Assembly: GCA_024235655.1 (NCBI GenBank)
Contig: JACKLY010000008.1
Coordinates: 1-38,770 of the forward strand
Length of the DNA stretch: 38,770 nt
From: Zoogloeaceae bacterium
Lineage (GTDB): Bacteria; Pseudomonadota; Gammaproteobacteria; Burkholderiales; Rhodocyclaceae
Direction of reading: 5' to 3'
Made by a program: the position numbers and the translations under genes. Numbering within the stretch: position 1 is the first letter of the stretch; each line of letters begins with the position of its first letter. The notes under the pieces are model-generated. The model searched no databases, was not told the origin of the DNA, and saw only the letters and a list, made by a program, of their open reading frames with translations. This document shows, in pieces, positions 1-8,526 of the stretch.

Positions 1-524
1 GCCGCAGTCGGCTCGTTGATGATGCGCTTCACTTCCAGACCGGCGATGCGGCCGGCGTCCTTGGTCGCCTGACGCTGGCTGTCGTTGAAGTAGGCCGGCA
101 CGGTGATGACGGCTTCGGTGACTTCTTCGCCGAGGTAGTCTTCGGCAGTCTTCTTCATCTTGCGCAGCACTTCGGCAGAGACCTGCGGCGGGGCGATTTT
201 CTTGTCGCGCACTTCAACCCAGGCGTCGCCGTTGTCGGCCTTGCAGATCTTGTAGGGCATCAGGGCGATGTCCTTCTGCACTTCCTTTTCCTCGAAACGG
301 CGGCCGATCAGGCGCTTCACCGCGTAGAGGGTGTTCTTCGGGTTGGTGACGGCCTGGCGCTTGGCCGGCGCGCCGCACAGGATCTCGCCGTCTTCCGAGT
401 AACCGATGATCGACGGCGTGGTGCGTGCACCTTCCGAGTTTTCAATAACCTTCGGCTGGCCGCCTTCCATGATGGCCACACAGCTGTTCGTTGTGCCGAG
501 GTCGATACCGATAATCTTGCCCAT
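1..524 (-). CDS. dnaK: Chaperone protein DnaK (Hsp70), N-terminal part, cut by window edge
   Basis: ATP-dependent Hsp70 chaperone that binds exposed hydrophobic segments of unfolded proteins; it works with DnaJ and with GrpE, encoded just upstream. Only the first 174 codons are present and the gene runs off the left edge. The protein begins MGKIIGIDLGTTNSCVAIM, which contains the phosphate-1 motif of the Hsp70 ATPase domain, and later shows the AYFNDSQRQATKDAG stretch and the INEPTAA segment typical of the family. The ATG at 522-524 has an AAAGGA ribosome-binding site at good spacing. The gene lies 102 bp after grpE on the same strand, with its own heat-shock-type promoter in that gap. Identification is essentially certain. 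Confidence 0.98.
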   Translation of the reverse strand, partial: MGKIIGIDLGTTNSCVAIMEGGQPKVIENSEGARTTPSIIGYSEDGEILCGAPAKRQAVTNPKNTLYAVKRLIGRRFEEKEVQKDIALMPYKICKADNGDAWVEVRDKKIAPPQVSAEVLRKMKKTAEDYLGEEVTEAVITVPAYFNDSQRQATKDAGRIAGLEVKRIINEPTA

Positions 525-577
525 TGCGTTTTTCCTTTCGAGAAATGTCTTTTACTGCGTATTTTGTGATGAGCCTC

Positions 578-605
578 ATCTGGGGGCGTCATCGAATAAA
601 TCAAG
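578..605 (-). promoter_or_regulatory. Sigma-32 heat-shock promoter for dnaK
   Basis: Read on the minus strand, CTTGAT (600-605) is followed after 14 bp by CCCCAGAT (578-585). This is close to the sigma-32 consensus CTTGAA - 13 to 17 bp - CCCCATNT. The start would lie near 570, giving a leader of roughly 45-50 nt before the dnaK ATG. It would allow dnaK transcription independent of grpE. The match was seen by eye; no transcription data. Confidence 0.65.
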
Positions 606-626
606 CGCTGCGATTTGAACGGGGGT

Positions 627-1211
627 TCAGGCGTCCTTTGCCTTGGCCACGGCCACCATGGCCGGGCGCAGCGTGCGGTCGGCGATCAGGTAGCCTTTCT
701 GGAAAACCTGAACCACGGTGTTTGCCGGCTGATCGCTGTCGATCATGGCCATGGCCTGATGGCGGTGCGGGTCGAATTTCTCACCCACCGGATTGACTTC
801 AACGATGGCGGCCTTTTCAAAAGCCGACACCAGGTTTTTCAGCGTCAGTTCCACGCCGGAACGCAGGCTGTCCGGATTGGTGTCGGCCAGCGCCATTTCC
901 AGCGTGTCCTTGACGGCCAGCAAGTCGCTGGCAAACTTCTCGGCGCCGAACTTGTGCGCCTTGGAGATGTCTTCCTGCGCCCGGCGGCGGACGTTTTCGG
1001 TTTCTGCCTTGGCGCGCAGCCAGGCATCGTGGTGTTCTTCAGCACGCAGTTCGGCCTGGCGCAGCAATTCTTCCAGGCTGGGCGTGCTTTCCAGTGCTTC
1101 TTCCGGTGGCGTTTCAATCGCCGGGGGCGTGTCTGCCGTGCCGGCGTCCTGCAACAAGGCTTCCTGGTCCGGATTCAGTTCCGGGGTCTGTTCTTTGTTC
1201 TGCTCTTGCAT
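627..1211 (-). CDS. grpE: Nucleotide exchange factor GrpE
   Basis: Co-chaperone that releases ADP from DnaK and so resets its substrate cycle. The product is 194 aa. It has an acidic, low-complexity N terminus (MQEQNKEQTPELNPDQ...), a long helical region rich in Glu and Arg (about residues 45-100, with DAWLRAKAETENVRRRAQED), and a C-terminal beta domain containing NPVGEKFDPHRHQAM and VVQVFQKGY, both standard GrpE signatures. The frame stays open upstream to a TTG at 1268, but that codon lies inside the -35 element of the heat-shock promoter, so the ATG at 1209-1211 is preferred. It precedes dnaK in the usual grpE-dnaK order. Confidence 0.96.
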   Translation of the reverse strand: MQEQNKEQTPELNPDQEALLQDAGTADTPPAIETPPEEALESTPSLEELLRQAELRAEEHHDAWLRAKAETENVRRRAQEDISKAHKFGAEKFASDLLAVKDTLEMALADTNPDSLRSGVELTLKNLVSAFEKAAIVEVNPVGEKFDPHRHQAMAMIDSDQPANTVVQVFQKGYLIADRTLRPAMVAVAKAKDA

Positions 1212-1241
1212 TGTCCAAGTTCCCGATGAAAGTGCTGCCAT

Positions 1242-1277
1242 AGCTTGGGGCGCCTGCTGATCTTTCAAGGGGAAATG
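1242..1277 (-). promoter_or_regulatory. Sigma-32 heat-shock promoter for grpE
   Basis: On the minus strand the sequence TTTCCCCTTGAA (the CTTGAA core is 1264-1269) is followed after 13 bp by CCCCAAGCT (1242-1250). This is a very good fit to the extended sigma-32 consensus. The predicted start near 1235 leaves a leader of about 25 nt before the grpE ATG at 1211. The element also argues against the longer grpE reading frame. Confidence 0.75.
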
Positions 1278-1317
1278 CCATTTTTTTCATATTCTGTTTT
1301 TGGGCGATCCTGATACG

Positions 1318-2685
<1,368 letters not shown>

Positions 2686-2696
2686 GCCGCAGTGCG

Positions 2697-3749
2697 CTAA
2701 ACGCTCAGGTCAACCTGCTGAATGCTGCCCGCGGCACCGTCTTCCGTTAGATAGATACTGCTGCTCCGAACCTGGCCGAGCGCCCGGTTTTCAGCATCGC
2801 GGATTGCAAAGGGCGTGTCCAGCCTGGCCAGCGCGATGGCCCCGACCCCCGCACTCCCCAGCGACCTGAGTTCGCCTGCGCCGGCCGCATCCGGTGTCCA
2901 GACATACAGTTTTTTCCAGGCAGCGTCGTTCTCGTCGATCCAGCCGTTGCCATCGTCATCGAGTGCCTCGAGATCGGCAAAGCCGTCGCCGCTGCGGGGG
3001 CCGAACAGTTCGCTGCCATCATTGGCGCGGCGGTCGCCGTTGCGATCGAAAACGAGGAAACCACTACCCGCTGCCAGCCGGTTGATGTTCTCGGCAGTAC
3101 CATCGGCATCAAGATCGAAACTGAAGCGCTGGTCGAGTAGCTGTGCCGCGTTGCCGCCAAAATTCAGCACCAGCGGGTCTTTCTGGCGGGCCGCATCGCC
3201 CAGGCGTAGGCGCACCGCACTCTCCTCATGGAAACTGCGCGACATCGAAAGCTGGAGAGTGAATGAAATCTCACGGCCATCGGCTGTCTGCACGGTTCCG
3301 CTGGCCGAGAAACGGGTTTCTTCCCGTTCCGTGTAACTTTCGTGCCGGTCATATTCCACGCCCCAGCCGACCCGGCGCTGCGCCGTGGCTGGCTGTGGCA
3401 CCTCCGGGGGTGGCTTGTCAGGCTTCAGTTCCCTGGTCTCGAGTGCATTGAATACCACGACTTCCTCACACATCAGGTAGCGGAGCATTGCCCGCAGCAG
3501 CATCAGGCGCGGATCATTCTCGGCCTCCTCTGCTGCCTGCTCAATGGCTTCAGCCTCGCTGCTCTGTGCCGACTGGCCGGCTTCGGAAATGACTACAGAC
3601 TCTCGCTGTGGCGGCCCCGGCGGACGCCCGCGCCCCTCGAAATCAGGTCGTTGGTCACCGACCCACATCCGCAGGGATTCCTTCACTTCGTGGTGTTGGG
3701 TGGATGCATGGACCGAGGCCATCTGCATCTGGGCGCTGGCGATTATCAT
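2697..3749 (-). CDS. Uncharacterised protein with EF-hand-like Asp-rich loops
   Basis: A 350-aa protein of unknown function. The N-terminal half is Met/Gln-rich and then charged, with a Pro-rich stretch (GRGRPPGPPQ) and no obvious signal peptide. The C-terminal half (about residues 190-350) has three Asp-rich loops resembling calcium-binding EF-hand or dockerin loops: DLDADGTAENI, DRNGDRRANDGSELFG and DDDGNGWIDEND. These are followed by a predicted beta-rich tail ending ...GSIQQVDLSV. I recall this C-terminal pattern (GSELFG, DGNGWIDE) from uncharacterised proteobacterial proteins but cannot assign a role. The ATG at 3747-3749 has an excellent GGAGG site five bases upstream. It ends 11 bp from the convergent kinase gene. 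Confidence 0.8.
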   Translation of the reverse strand: MIIASAQMQMASVHASTQHHEVKESLRMWVGDQRPDFEGRGRPPGPPQRESVVISEAGQSAQSSEAEAIEQAAEEAENDPRLMLLRAMLRYLMCEEVVVFNALETRELKPDKPPPEVPQPATAQRRVGWGVEYDRHESYTEREETRFSASGTVQTADGREISFTLQLSMSRSFHEESAVRLRLGDAARQKDPLVLNFGGNAAQLLDQRFSFDLDADGTAENINRLAAGSGFLVFDRNGDRRANDGSELFGPRSGDGFADLEALDDDGNGWIDENDAAWKKLYVWTPDAAGAGELRSLGSAGVGAIALARLDTPFAIRDAENRALGQVRSSSIYLTEDGAAGSIQQVDLSV

Positions 3750-3870
3750 GGCGGCCTCCGGTAACGCAGGGTGGACCGTTAACGGAAGATCGACGGGGAA
3801 AGTTGAGTAAGTGAAAAGCAGGCGTCCCGATGAATTGCCAATAGGGGCTGGTCGTATGGGTTGCGGCCCC

Positions 3871-4056
3871 TTCGCTTCAGGAACAGTTCAATTAAATTGA
3901 TTGTTCCAGCCCAGTCAAATAATGGGTTTGCTGATTTTCAGTGCAAACAATCCATCAAACCGTTCAGTTTTATTGATCGATTGAAGAGGGCTGCCTTCAT
4001 CTTGAGATGCCCAAACCCTTGGCGCGCGTCGCCGACAATGCGAGCGAGGTCGTATC
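3871..4056 (-). repeat. Direct repeat copy A (hemH tail plus downstream DNA)
   Basis: This stretch aligns without gaps to 5262-5447 at a constant offset of 1,391 bp. By hand count there are 22 differences in 186 positions (about 88% identity). The longest identical run is 37 bp, 3956-3992. Similarity stops sharply at 4056/5447 and fades below 3871/5262. On the minus strand the copy reads from hemH coding sequence, through a stop, into non-coding DNA, in the same orientation as copy B. It looks like one end of a 1.39-kb insertion or duplication. Confidence 0.9.
3997..4056 (-). pseudogene. Detached fragment of the hemH 3' end
   Basis: Read on the minus strand this encodes DTTSLALSATRAKGLGISR and then TGA. 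The intact ferrochelatase ends DAASLALSATRAKGLGAAN, also TGA, at the aligned position. There is no start codon, and the frame is closed by a stop at 4120-4122, so it is not a gene. Within the aligned block three changes are synonymous, two change Ala to Thr, and the last three residues differ. The pattern suggests that the copy spent time as real coding sequence, rather than being only a recent copy of the intact gene. Confidence 0.8.
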
Positions 4057-4156
4057 CACAAGAACTGGCAGCACGATCCATGGATCAGGTGGGTTCCCCC
4101 ATTGGCGTAAAACGCTTGATCAAAAAGCAGGGCGTACAGTTTTGCAGGGTGGCAAG

Positions 4157-5161
4157 TTATGGTTCTAATCTATTGATGTCGAATGGTTTTTCGGAAGATT
4201 CTATTGGCGCACTGCGCAATAAGGCGCAGCCGCTGACCCTTTGCTCGCGGGAGGAGGCCGGTTCCTGAGCGAGGACTCTTTGCGATCTGCGTTCGCTGAA
4301 ATAGCAGTCGTTGATTTTTTGCGCACGCCGGAAATACGGCGCGCCCTGTCGAATGAGTGTGTCGGGCACCACAAACATTGCGTAGGTGTGCTCTCGAATG
4401 ATTGTGGTCGTGCCAGAAAACGCCTGTTTGGGTTCAATGACCACGCCAACGCTCAACTCCTTTGCGGCTTTTGAGTGGCCGAGCGGCCCACAACCGCTGC
4501 CCTGATAGAACGCTACATAGCTCATGTTTTCCGTTGGGTACCGATACCTTGCCTCGGTAATTGTTGGTCCGTTAAGCATCTGAATCGACGATGAAATGAT
4601 TGTTCCGCCTAGAGATTCACGAATTGCTTGCCACTTTGCACGCTCGTAAGCAGGCCCGAGTCCGGGAGGCCATTGGGGCATAGAAACCGTTCCGCCGATT
4701 GACTGAGAGAAGAATGCCACCGGGATGTGCGGGGAGATAAACAGGTGATAGCTGCACCGGTAAAGGTTGACTTCTGAATCCCATGACACCCTGAGCTCGA
4801 TCGCTTCGAGCCCCGGCGACAGATGCTCAGTCACTACAAACGGGGGTTGGGGAGGACGGTTTTCTGCTTGGGAATTTAGTTTCTGCTCATAGGAAGGACT
4901 GAAGGCCCAGAAACTACGCCGCCAGTCCTTCCCGAGAACGACCTCAGGATCGCCCGGTATCCGCGTGCGCTCCTGCCAGCGGTAATCTGCGCTGTGCCCG
5001 GAAATGATGGGCTTGGCGTTGTAGTCCTCTACAACCCCTGCTTGTGCGAGCCCCAAGCCGCAAAGCAGCAAACTGCCGGCAGCGGCCATCTCGCGTATGC
5101 AATTCGTCCATTGATCGCGTCGCTTGCGATCGGCGGGGCTTCCGATGCTGTGATCGCTCAC
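4157..5161 (-). CDS. Orphan predicted exported protein, function unknown
   Basis: A 334-aa protein that I do not recognise. The chosen start is GTG at 5159-5161, because AAGGGAGGG lies seven bases upstream. The N terminus is a charged leader of about 25 residues (with RKRR) followed by a hydrophobic stretch MAAAGSLLLCGLGLAQAG, a plausible signal peptide cut after AQA. An internal ATG at 5087-5089 begins exactly at that stretch but has a weaker ribosome-binding site. The mature part has several Cys, Trp and Tyr residues, and segments such as RYRYPTENMSYVAFYQGSGCG. No catalytic motif is evident. The gene is visibly more A+T rich than its neighbours and sits alone between the two hemH-tail repeats, which suggests acquisition. 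Confidence 0.75.
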   Translation of the reverse strand: MSDHSIGSPADRKRRDQWTNCIREMAAAGSLLLCGLGLAQAGVVEDYNAKPIISGHSADYRWQERTRIPGDPEVVLGKDWRRSFWAFSPSYEQKLNSQAENRPPQPPFVVTEHLSPGLEAIELRVSWDSEVNLYRCSYHLFISPHIPVAFFSQSIGGTVSMPQWPPGLGPAYERAKWQAIRESLGGTIISSSIQMLNGPTITEARYRYPTENMSYVAFYQGSGCGPLGHSKAAKELSVGVVIEPKQAFSGTTTIIREHTYAMFVVPDTLIRQGAPYFRRAQKINDCYFSERRSQRVLAQEPASSREQRVSGCALLRSAPIESSEKPFDINRLEP

Positions 5162-5261
5162 GCCTGCACCCTCCCTTCGTCCAGATTCATCACATTCACC
5201 TGTTCCATGTAATCAACGGGGCCTGGGTCAATTTTCCTTTTGCTCGCGTGGCCCGCAGCCA

Positions 5262-5447
5262 TTCACATCAGAAACAGTTCAATTAAATTGAACGTTCCAG
5301 CCCGGCCAAATACTGGGCTTGCTGATTCTCAGTGCAAACAATCCAACAAACCGTTCAGTTTTATTGATCGATTGAAGAGGGCTACCTTCAGTTTGCGGCG
5401 CCCAAGCCCTTGGCGCGCGTTGCCGACAACGCGAGCGAGGCCGCATC
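5262..5447 (-). repeat. Direct repeat copy B overlapping the intact hemH 3' end
   Basis: This is the partner of copy A (offset 1,391 bp, about 88% identical). Its first 60 bases on the minus strand are the last codons of intact hemH (5388-5447). The rest (5262-5387) is non-coding DNA downstream of the hemH stop. It contains a perfect 17-bp palindrome GTTCAATTAAATTGAAC at 5277-5293; in copy A its right arm is altered. The identical 37-bp block is 5347-5383, starting five bases after the hemH stop. It may double as the 3' untranslated region of hemH. Confidence 0.9.
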
Positions 5448-6494
5448 TTGCACTTCCCGCGTCGGCCAGCCGCCGAGGTGCGATTCGATCAGGCCGGTGA
5501 GGGCGGCGATCCAGTCGTCGCGCTCGTTCAGTGCGGGGATGTAGTGGTATTCGCCGCCGCCGGCCTGCAGGAAGTCGGCCTTGCCTTCAATGGCGATTTC
5601 TTCCAGCGTTTCCAGGCAGTCGCCGACGAAGCCGGGGCAGAGGATGTCGACGCGCTTGACGCCTTGTTTGGCCATGGCCTGCAGCGTCGGGGCGGTGTAG
5701 GGCTGCAGCCATTCGGCTTTGCCGAAGCGGCTCTGGAAGGTGAGGCGAAATTGCTCGGGCTTGAGTGCCAGTGCTTCAGCGAGCAGGCGGCCGGTTTTGT
5801 GGCACTCGCAGTGGTAGGGGTCGCCTTTGTCGAGGGTGAAGCGTGGCACGCCGTGGAAGCTCATCACCAGCTGGTAGTTGCTGTCCGGTCGGCCATGCTT
5901 GGTCCAGTGTTCGCGCACACTGGCGGCGAGGGCTTCGATGTAGCCGGGCAGGTCGCAGAAGCTGCGGATGACGCGCAGTTCCGGCTGGTTGCGCTGCGTG
6001 GTCGCCCAGCGGTACGCCTCGTCCAGCGCGGTGGCGCTGGTGCTGCCGGCGTATTGCGGGTAGAGCGGTACGAGCAGGAAGCGGGTGCAGCCGGCGGCCT
6101 TGAGCTTGTCCAGCGTGCTGGCGATGGACGGCTGGCCGTAGCGCATGGCGTATTCGACCACGAGGTTGTGGTGTCCGGCCTGGCCGAGCAGACCTTTGAC
6201 GAGCTTGGTCTGGCGTTCGGTATGCACTTTCAGCGGGGAGCCTTCCGGGGTCCAGATCGCAGCGTATTTTTCGGCAGACTTCTTGGGGCGGGTGTTGAGG
6301 ATGATGCCGTTAAGGATCAGCCACCAGATCGGGCGGGGAATTTCAACGACACGCGGGTCGGAGAGGAATTCGCGCAGGTAGGTCTTGAGTGCTGGCGCTG
6401 TGGGCGCTTGCGGGGTGCCCAGGTTGATCAGGACAACGGCGGTGCGCGCCGGGGTGCCATGACGCCAGGCGGGCTCGGGTTTCGTGGTGCTCAT
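5388..6494 (-). CDS. hemH: Ferrochelatase
   Basis: Inserts ferrous iron into protoporphyrin IX, the last step of haem synthesis. The product is 368 aa. Near the N terminus are AVVLINLGTPQAPTAPALK and FLSDPRVVEIPR, both strong ferrochelatase signatures. VMSFHGVPRF carries the conserved active-site His214, and further on are YHCECHKTGRL, FQSRFGKAEWLQP and CPGFVGDCLETLEEI. The ATG at 6492-6494 lies ten bases after the hrcA stop, so the two are probably co-transcribed. The open frame continues upstream into hrcA, but that extension is implausible. Its last 20 codons belong to repeat copy B, so its C terminus may have been replaced by a recombination event. Confidence 0.97.
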   Translation of the reverse strand: MSTTKPEPAWRHGTPARTAVVLINLGTPQAPTAPALKTYLREFLSDPRVVEIPRPIWWLILNGIILNTRPKKSAEKYAAIWTPEGSPLKVHTERQTKLVKGLLGQAGHHNLVVEYAMRYGQPSIASTLDKLKAAGCTRFLLVPLYPQYAGSTSATALDEAYRWATTQRNQPELRVIRSFCDLPGYIEALAASVREHWTKHGRPDSNYQLVMSFHGVPRFTLDKGDPYHCECHKTGRLLAEALALKPEQFRLTFQSRFGKAEWLQPYTAPTLQAMAKQGVKRVDILCPGFVGDCLETLEEIAIEGKADFLQAGGGEYHYIPALNERDDWIAALTGLIESHLGGWPTREVQDAASLALSATRAKGLGAAN

Positions 6495-6504
6495 CAGGGG
6501 GCTT

Positions 6505-7533
6505 TCAGGAATTGGCCTGGTAGGTAAGGGCGGAGGAGAGCAGCTTGGCGGTAATGTCGACAATCGGAATCACCCGCTCGTAGGCCATGCGGGTTGGGCC
6601 GATGACGCCGACCGAGCCGACGATCTGGCCGTTGACCTCGTAGGGTGCGGTGACCACGCTGCATTCATCGAGTGGCGCCAGCCCGGATTCGCCGCCAATG
6701 AACAGTTGCACGCCGTCGGCACGGCTGGAAACATCCAGCAGTTGAACCAGGCTGGTGCGTTGTTCAAAGAGGTCGAACAGTTCCCGCAGCCGGCTCATGT
6801 TGCTGGAAAACTCCTCGACTTCCAGCAGGTTCTTTTCCCCGCTGATGACATAGGGGGTGCCCGATGAGCTCAGTGCTTCATCGCCGGCGGTCAGTGCCGC
6901 AGACATCAGCGATTGCAGATCGGTACGCAACTGGCGCAGCTCGTCCTGCAGGCGGCGGCGGATCTGTTCGAAGTCCATGCCGGCAAAATGCTGGTTGAGG
7001 ATATTGCCGGCAGTGACCAGTTCGGAGGGGGTGTAAGGCCGTTCGGTGAGCAGGATGCGGTTCTGCACATCGCCATCCGCCGTGACGAGAATCAGCAGGA
7101 TGCGTTTTTCCGACAGGCTGACGAATTCGATCTGCTTGATGCGTGGTGCAGCCCGGCGCGGCGTGATGACAACGCCGGCAAAGTGCGTGAGACCGGAAAG
7201 CAGGTTGGATGCGCTGCTGATCAATTGCTGTGGCTGCAGGGATTGCAGTTGATCTTCGATTTCCCGCACACGCGCCCGTTCCAGCGGACAGATGGTGAGC
7301 AGGCTGTCGACAAAGAAGCGGTAGCCGCGTGCGGTGGGTATGCGACCGGCCGAGGTGTGCGGGCTGGCAATGAAGCCGGCTTCTTCAAGGTCGGCCATGA
7401 CATTGCGTACGGTGGCGGCAGACAGGTCGAGTCCGGAGAATTTGGACAAGGCACGCGAGCCGACCGGCTGAGCCTCGGCGATGTACCGTTCGACCAGTGT
7501 TTTGAGCAGGATGCGGGCGCGTTCGTCTAGCAT
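6505..7533 (-). CDS. hrcA: Heat-inducible transcription repressor HrcA
   Basis: DNA-binding repressor of chaperone genes; it classically binds CIRCE inverted repeats and is kept active by GroE. The product is 342 aa. The N-terminal winged-helix region includes LLKTLVERYIAEAQPVGSRAL and SAATVRNVMADLEEAGFI, then SPHTSAGRIPTARGYRFFVD, all diagnostic. The C-terminal part has the GAF-like region ending VGVIGPTRMAYERVIPIVD. The ATG at 7531-7533 gives the usual MLDERARILLKTL start; an in-frame ATG at 7563 is the alternative and has an AAGG upstream. It is divergent from nadK and followed by hemH. No CIRCE element was seen in this window, so its targets lie elsewhere. Confidence 0.96.
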   Translation of the reverse strand: MLDERARILLKTLVERYIAEAQPVGSRALSKFSGLDLSAATVRNVMADLEEAGFIASPHTSAGRIPTARGYRFFVDSLLTICPLERARVREIEDQLQSLQPQQLISSASNLLSGLTHFAGVVITPRRAAPRIKQIEFVSLSEKRILLILVTADGDVQNRILLTERPYTPSELVTAGNILNQHFAGMDFEQIRRRLQDELRQLRTDLQSLMSAALTAGDEALSSSGTPYVISGEKNLLEVEEFSSNMSRLRELFDLFEQRTSLVQLLDVSSRADGVQLFIGGESGLAPLDECSVVTAPYEVNGQIVGSVGVIGPTRMAYERVIPIVDITAKLLSSALTYQANS

Positions 7534-7595
7534 GAGACAGATTCTACAAAAAAGGTGATCCATCGGTCTGCCTTGTTTGTGGAATAATTCGGCAC

Positions 7596-8507
7596 ATGAA
7601 TGGATATTCCGGCTCGTCCCGCTCTCCCAGAACCATTGCACTGATCGGTCGCTATCAAAGCGCAGAGATCGCCGAGTCCTTGCGTTCGCTGGCGAAGTTC
7701 CTGCACGAACGTGGCGTCACGGTGCTGGTCGAGGAGGAAACGGCCACCACGGTTGGCCGCGAAGCCGGGCTGGATCACTGGGTGCCCGGCAGTTATGAGT
7801 CGATTGGTGCCAGTGTCGATCTGGCCATTGTCCTGGGTGGCGATGGCACCATGCTCAATGCGGCCCGGCGCCTGGCGCGCTATCGGGTGCCGCTGGTCGG
7901 CGTGAACCAGGGGCGGCTCGGTTTCATGACCGATATTGCCCGCAGCGACATGCTGACCTGCATGGAAGATTTGCTGGATGGGCGTTTTGTCTCCGAGACC
8001 CGGATGCTGCTCGATGCCGAGATCATCCGCGACGGGCGCGAGATCGCCACCAATCTGGCGCTCAATGATGTGGTGATCGACAAGGGCGCCATCGGCCGGA
8101 TGATCGAGTTCGAACTGTTCATCGACGGAGAATTCATCTACAGCCTGCGTGCAGATGGCATGATCGTTTCAACATCCACCGGTTCCACGGCTTATGCCAT
8201 GTCTGCCAACGGCCCCATCATGCATCCGCAGGTGGCGGGTATCGCGCTGGTTCCCCTGTGTCCGCATGCATTGACCAATCGCCCGGTACTGGTCAGTGAC
8301 CAGGCCGAAATCGAATTGCGGGTTACCCATGCCACCGATTGCCGGGTGCACTTCGATGGCCAGGTAACGGTTGATCTGTCGCGTGACGACTCGGTCAAGC
8401 TGCATCGTTCCGAGTATTCGATCTGCTTCCTGCACCCGCCCGGCTACAGTTATTTCGCCATGCTGCGGCAAAAGCTGCAGTGGAGCGCGCGCCCCAAGGG
8501 CCAATAG
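7596..8507 (+). CDS. nadK: NAD kinase
   Basis: Phosphorylates NAD+ to NADP+ in the cytoplasm. The product is 303 aa, the normal length. The catalytic motif GGDGTML is at residues 81-87 (Asp83). Also visible are GVNQGRLGFMTDI, NDVVIDKG and the glycine-rich STGSTAYAMSANGPIMHP loop, all typical of the family. The start is 62 bp from divergent hrcA. The ATG is preceded by an A+T-rich GGAATAATT that could act as a promoter -10 region. recN follows after 19 bp. The hrcA/nadK/recN arrangement is common in betaproteobacteria. Confidence 0.97.
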   Translation: MNGYSGSSRSPRTIALIGRYQSAEIAESLRSLAKFLHERGVTVLVEEETATTVGREAGLDHWVPGSYESIGASVDLAIVLGGDGTMLNAARRLARYRVPLVGVNQGRLGFMTDIARSDMLTCMEDLLDGRFVSETRMLLDAEIIRDGREIATNLALNDVVIDKGAIGRMIEFELFIDGEFIYSLRADGMIVSTSTGSTAYAMSANGPIMHPQVAGIALVPLCPHALTNRPVLVSDQAEIELRVTHATDCRVHFDGQVTVDLSRDDSVKLHRSEYSICFLHPPGYSYFAMLRQKLQWSARPKGQ

Positions 8508-8526
8508 ACCCCATTGATCCTCATTC

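Larger units (their letters stand above)
3750..4156. other. 407-bp gene-free stretch holding repeat copy A
   Basis: No credible gene is seen here. Bases 3750-3870 lie upstream of the Asp-rich protein and include its GGAGG site and a perfect 10-bp palindrome CCGTTAACGG (3776-3785). Bases 3871-4056 are repeat copy A, including a fragment of the hemH 3' end. Bases 4057-4156 are unique DNA between the repeat and the orphan gene, with a 12-bp palindrome GATCCATGGATC at 4075-4086. Short open frames in this stretch have no ribosome-binding sites and no recognisable product. Confidence 0.7.

Noticed and set aside
3861..4268. A 135-aa open frame on the plus strand across repeat A
   Set aside because: No ribosome-binding site, it runs through a non-coding repeat and antisense to the hemH fragment and the orphan gene, and copy B does not preserve a matching frame.
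4057..5261. A transposon or insertion sequence between the hemH-tail repeats
   Set aside because: No transposase or integrase frame, no terminal inverted repeats and no short target duplications were found; the repeats are long, direct and contain gene sequence.
5448..6527. A 359-aa open frame on the plus strand opposite hemH
   Set aside because: It is the antisense shadow of a clear ferrochelatase gene. Long antisense frames are expected in G+C-rich DNA, and the translation is low-complexity with no family features.
7534..7595. Possible CIRCE element in the hrcA-nadK gap
   Set aside because: No TTAGCACTC-type inverted repeat is present here, or anywhere else I could see in the window.
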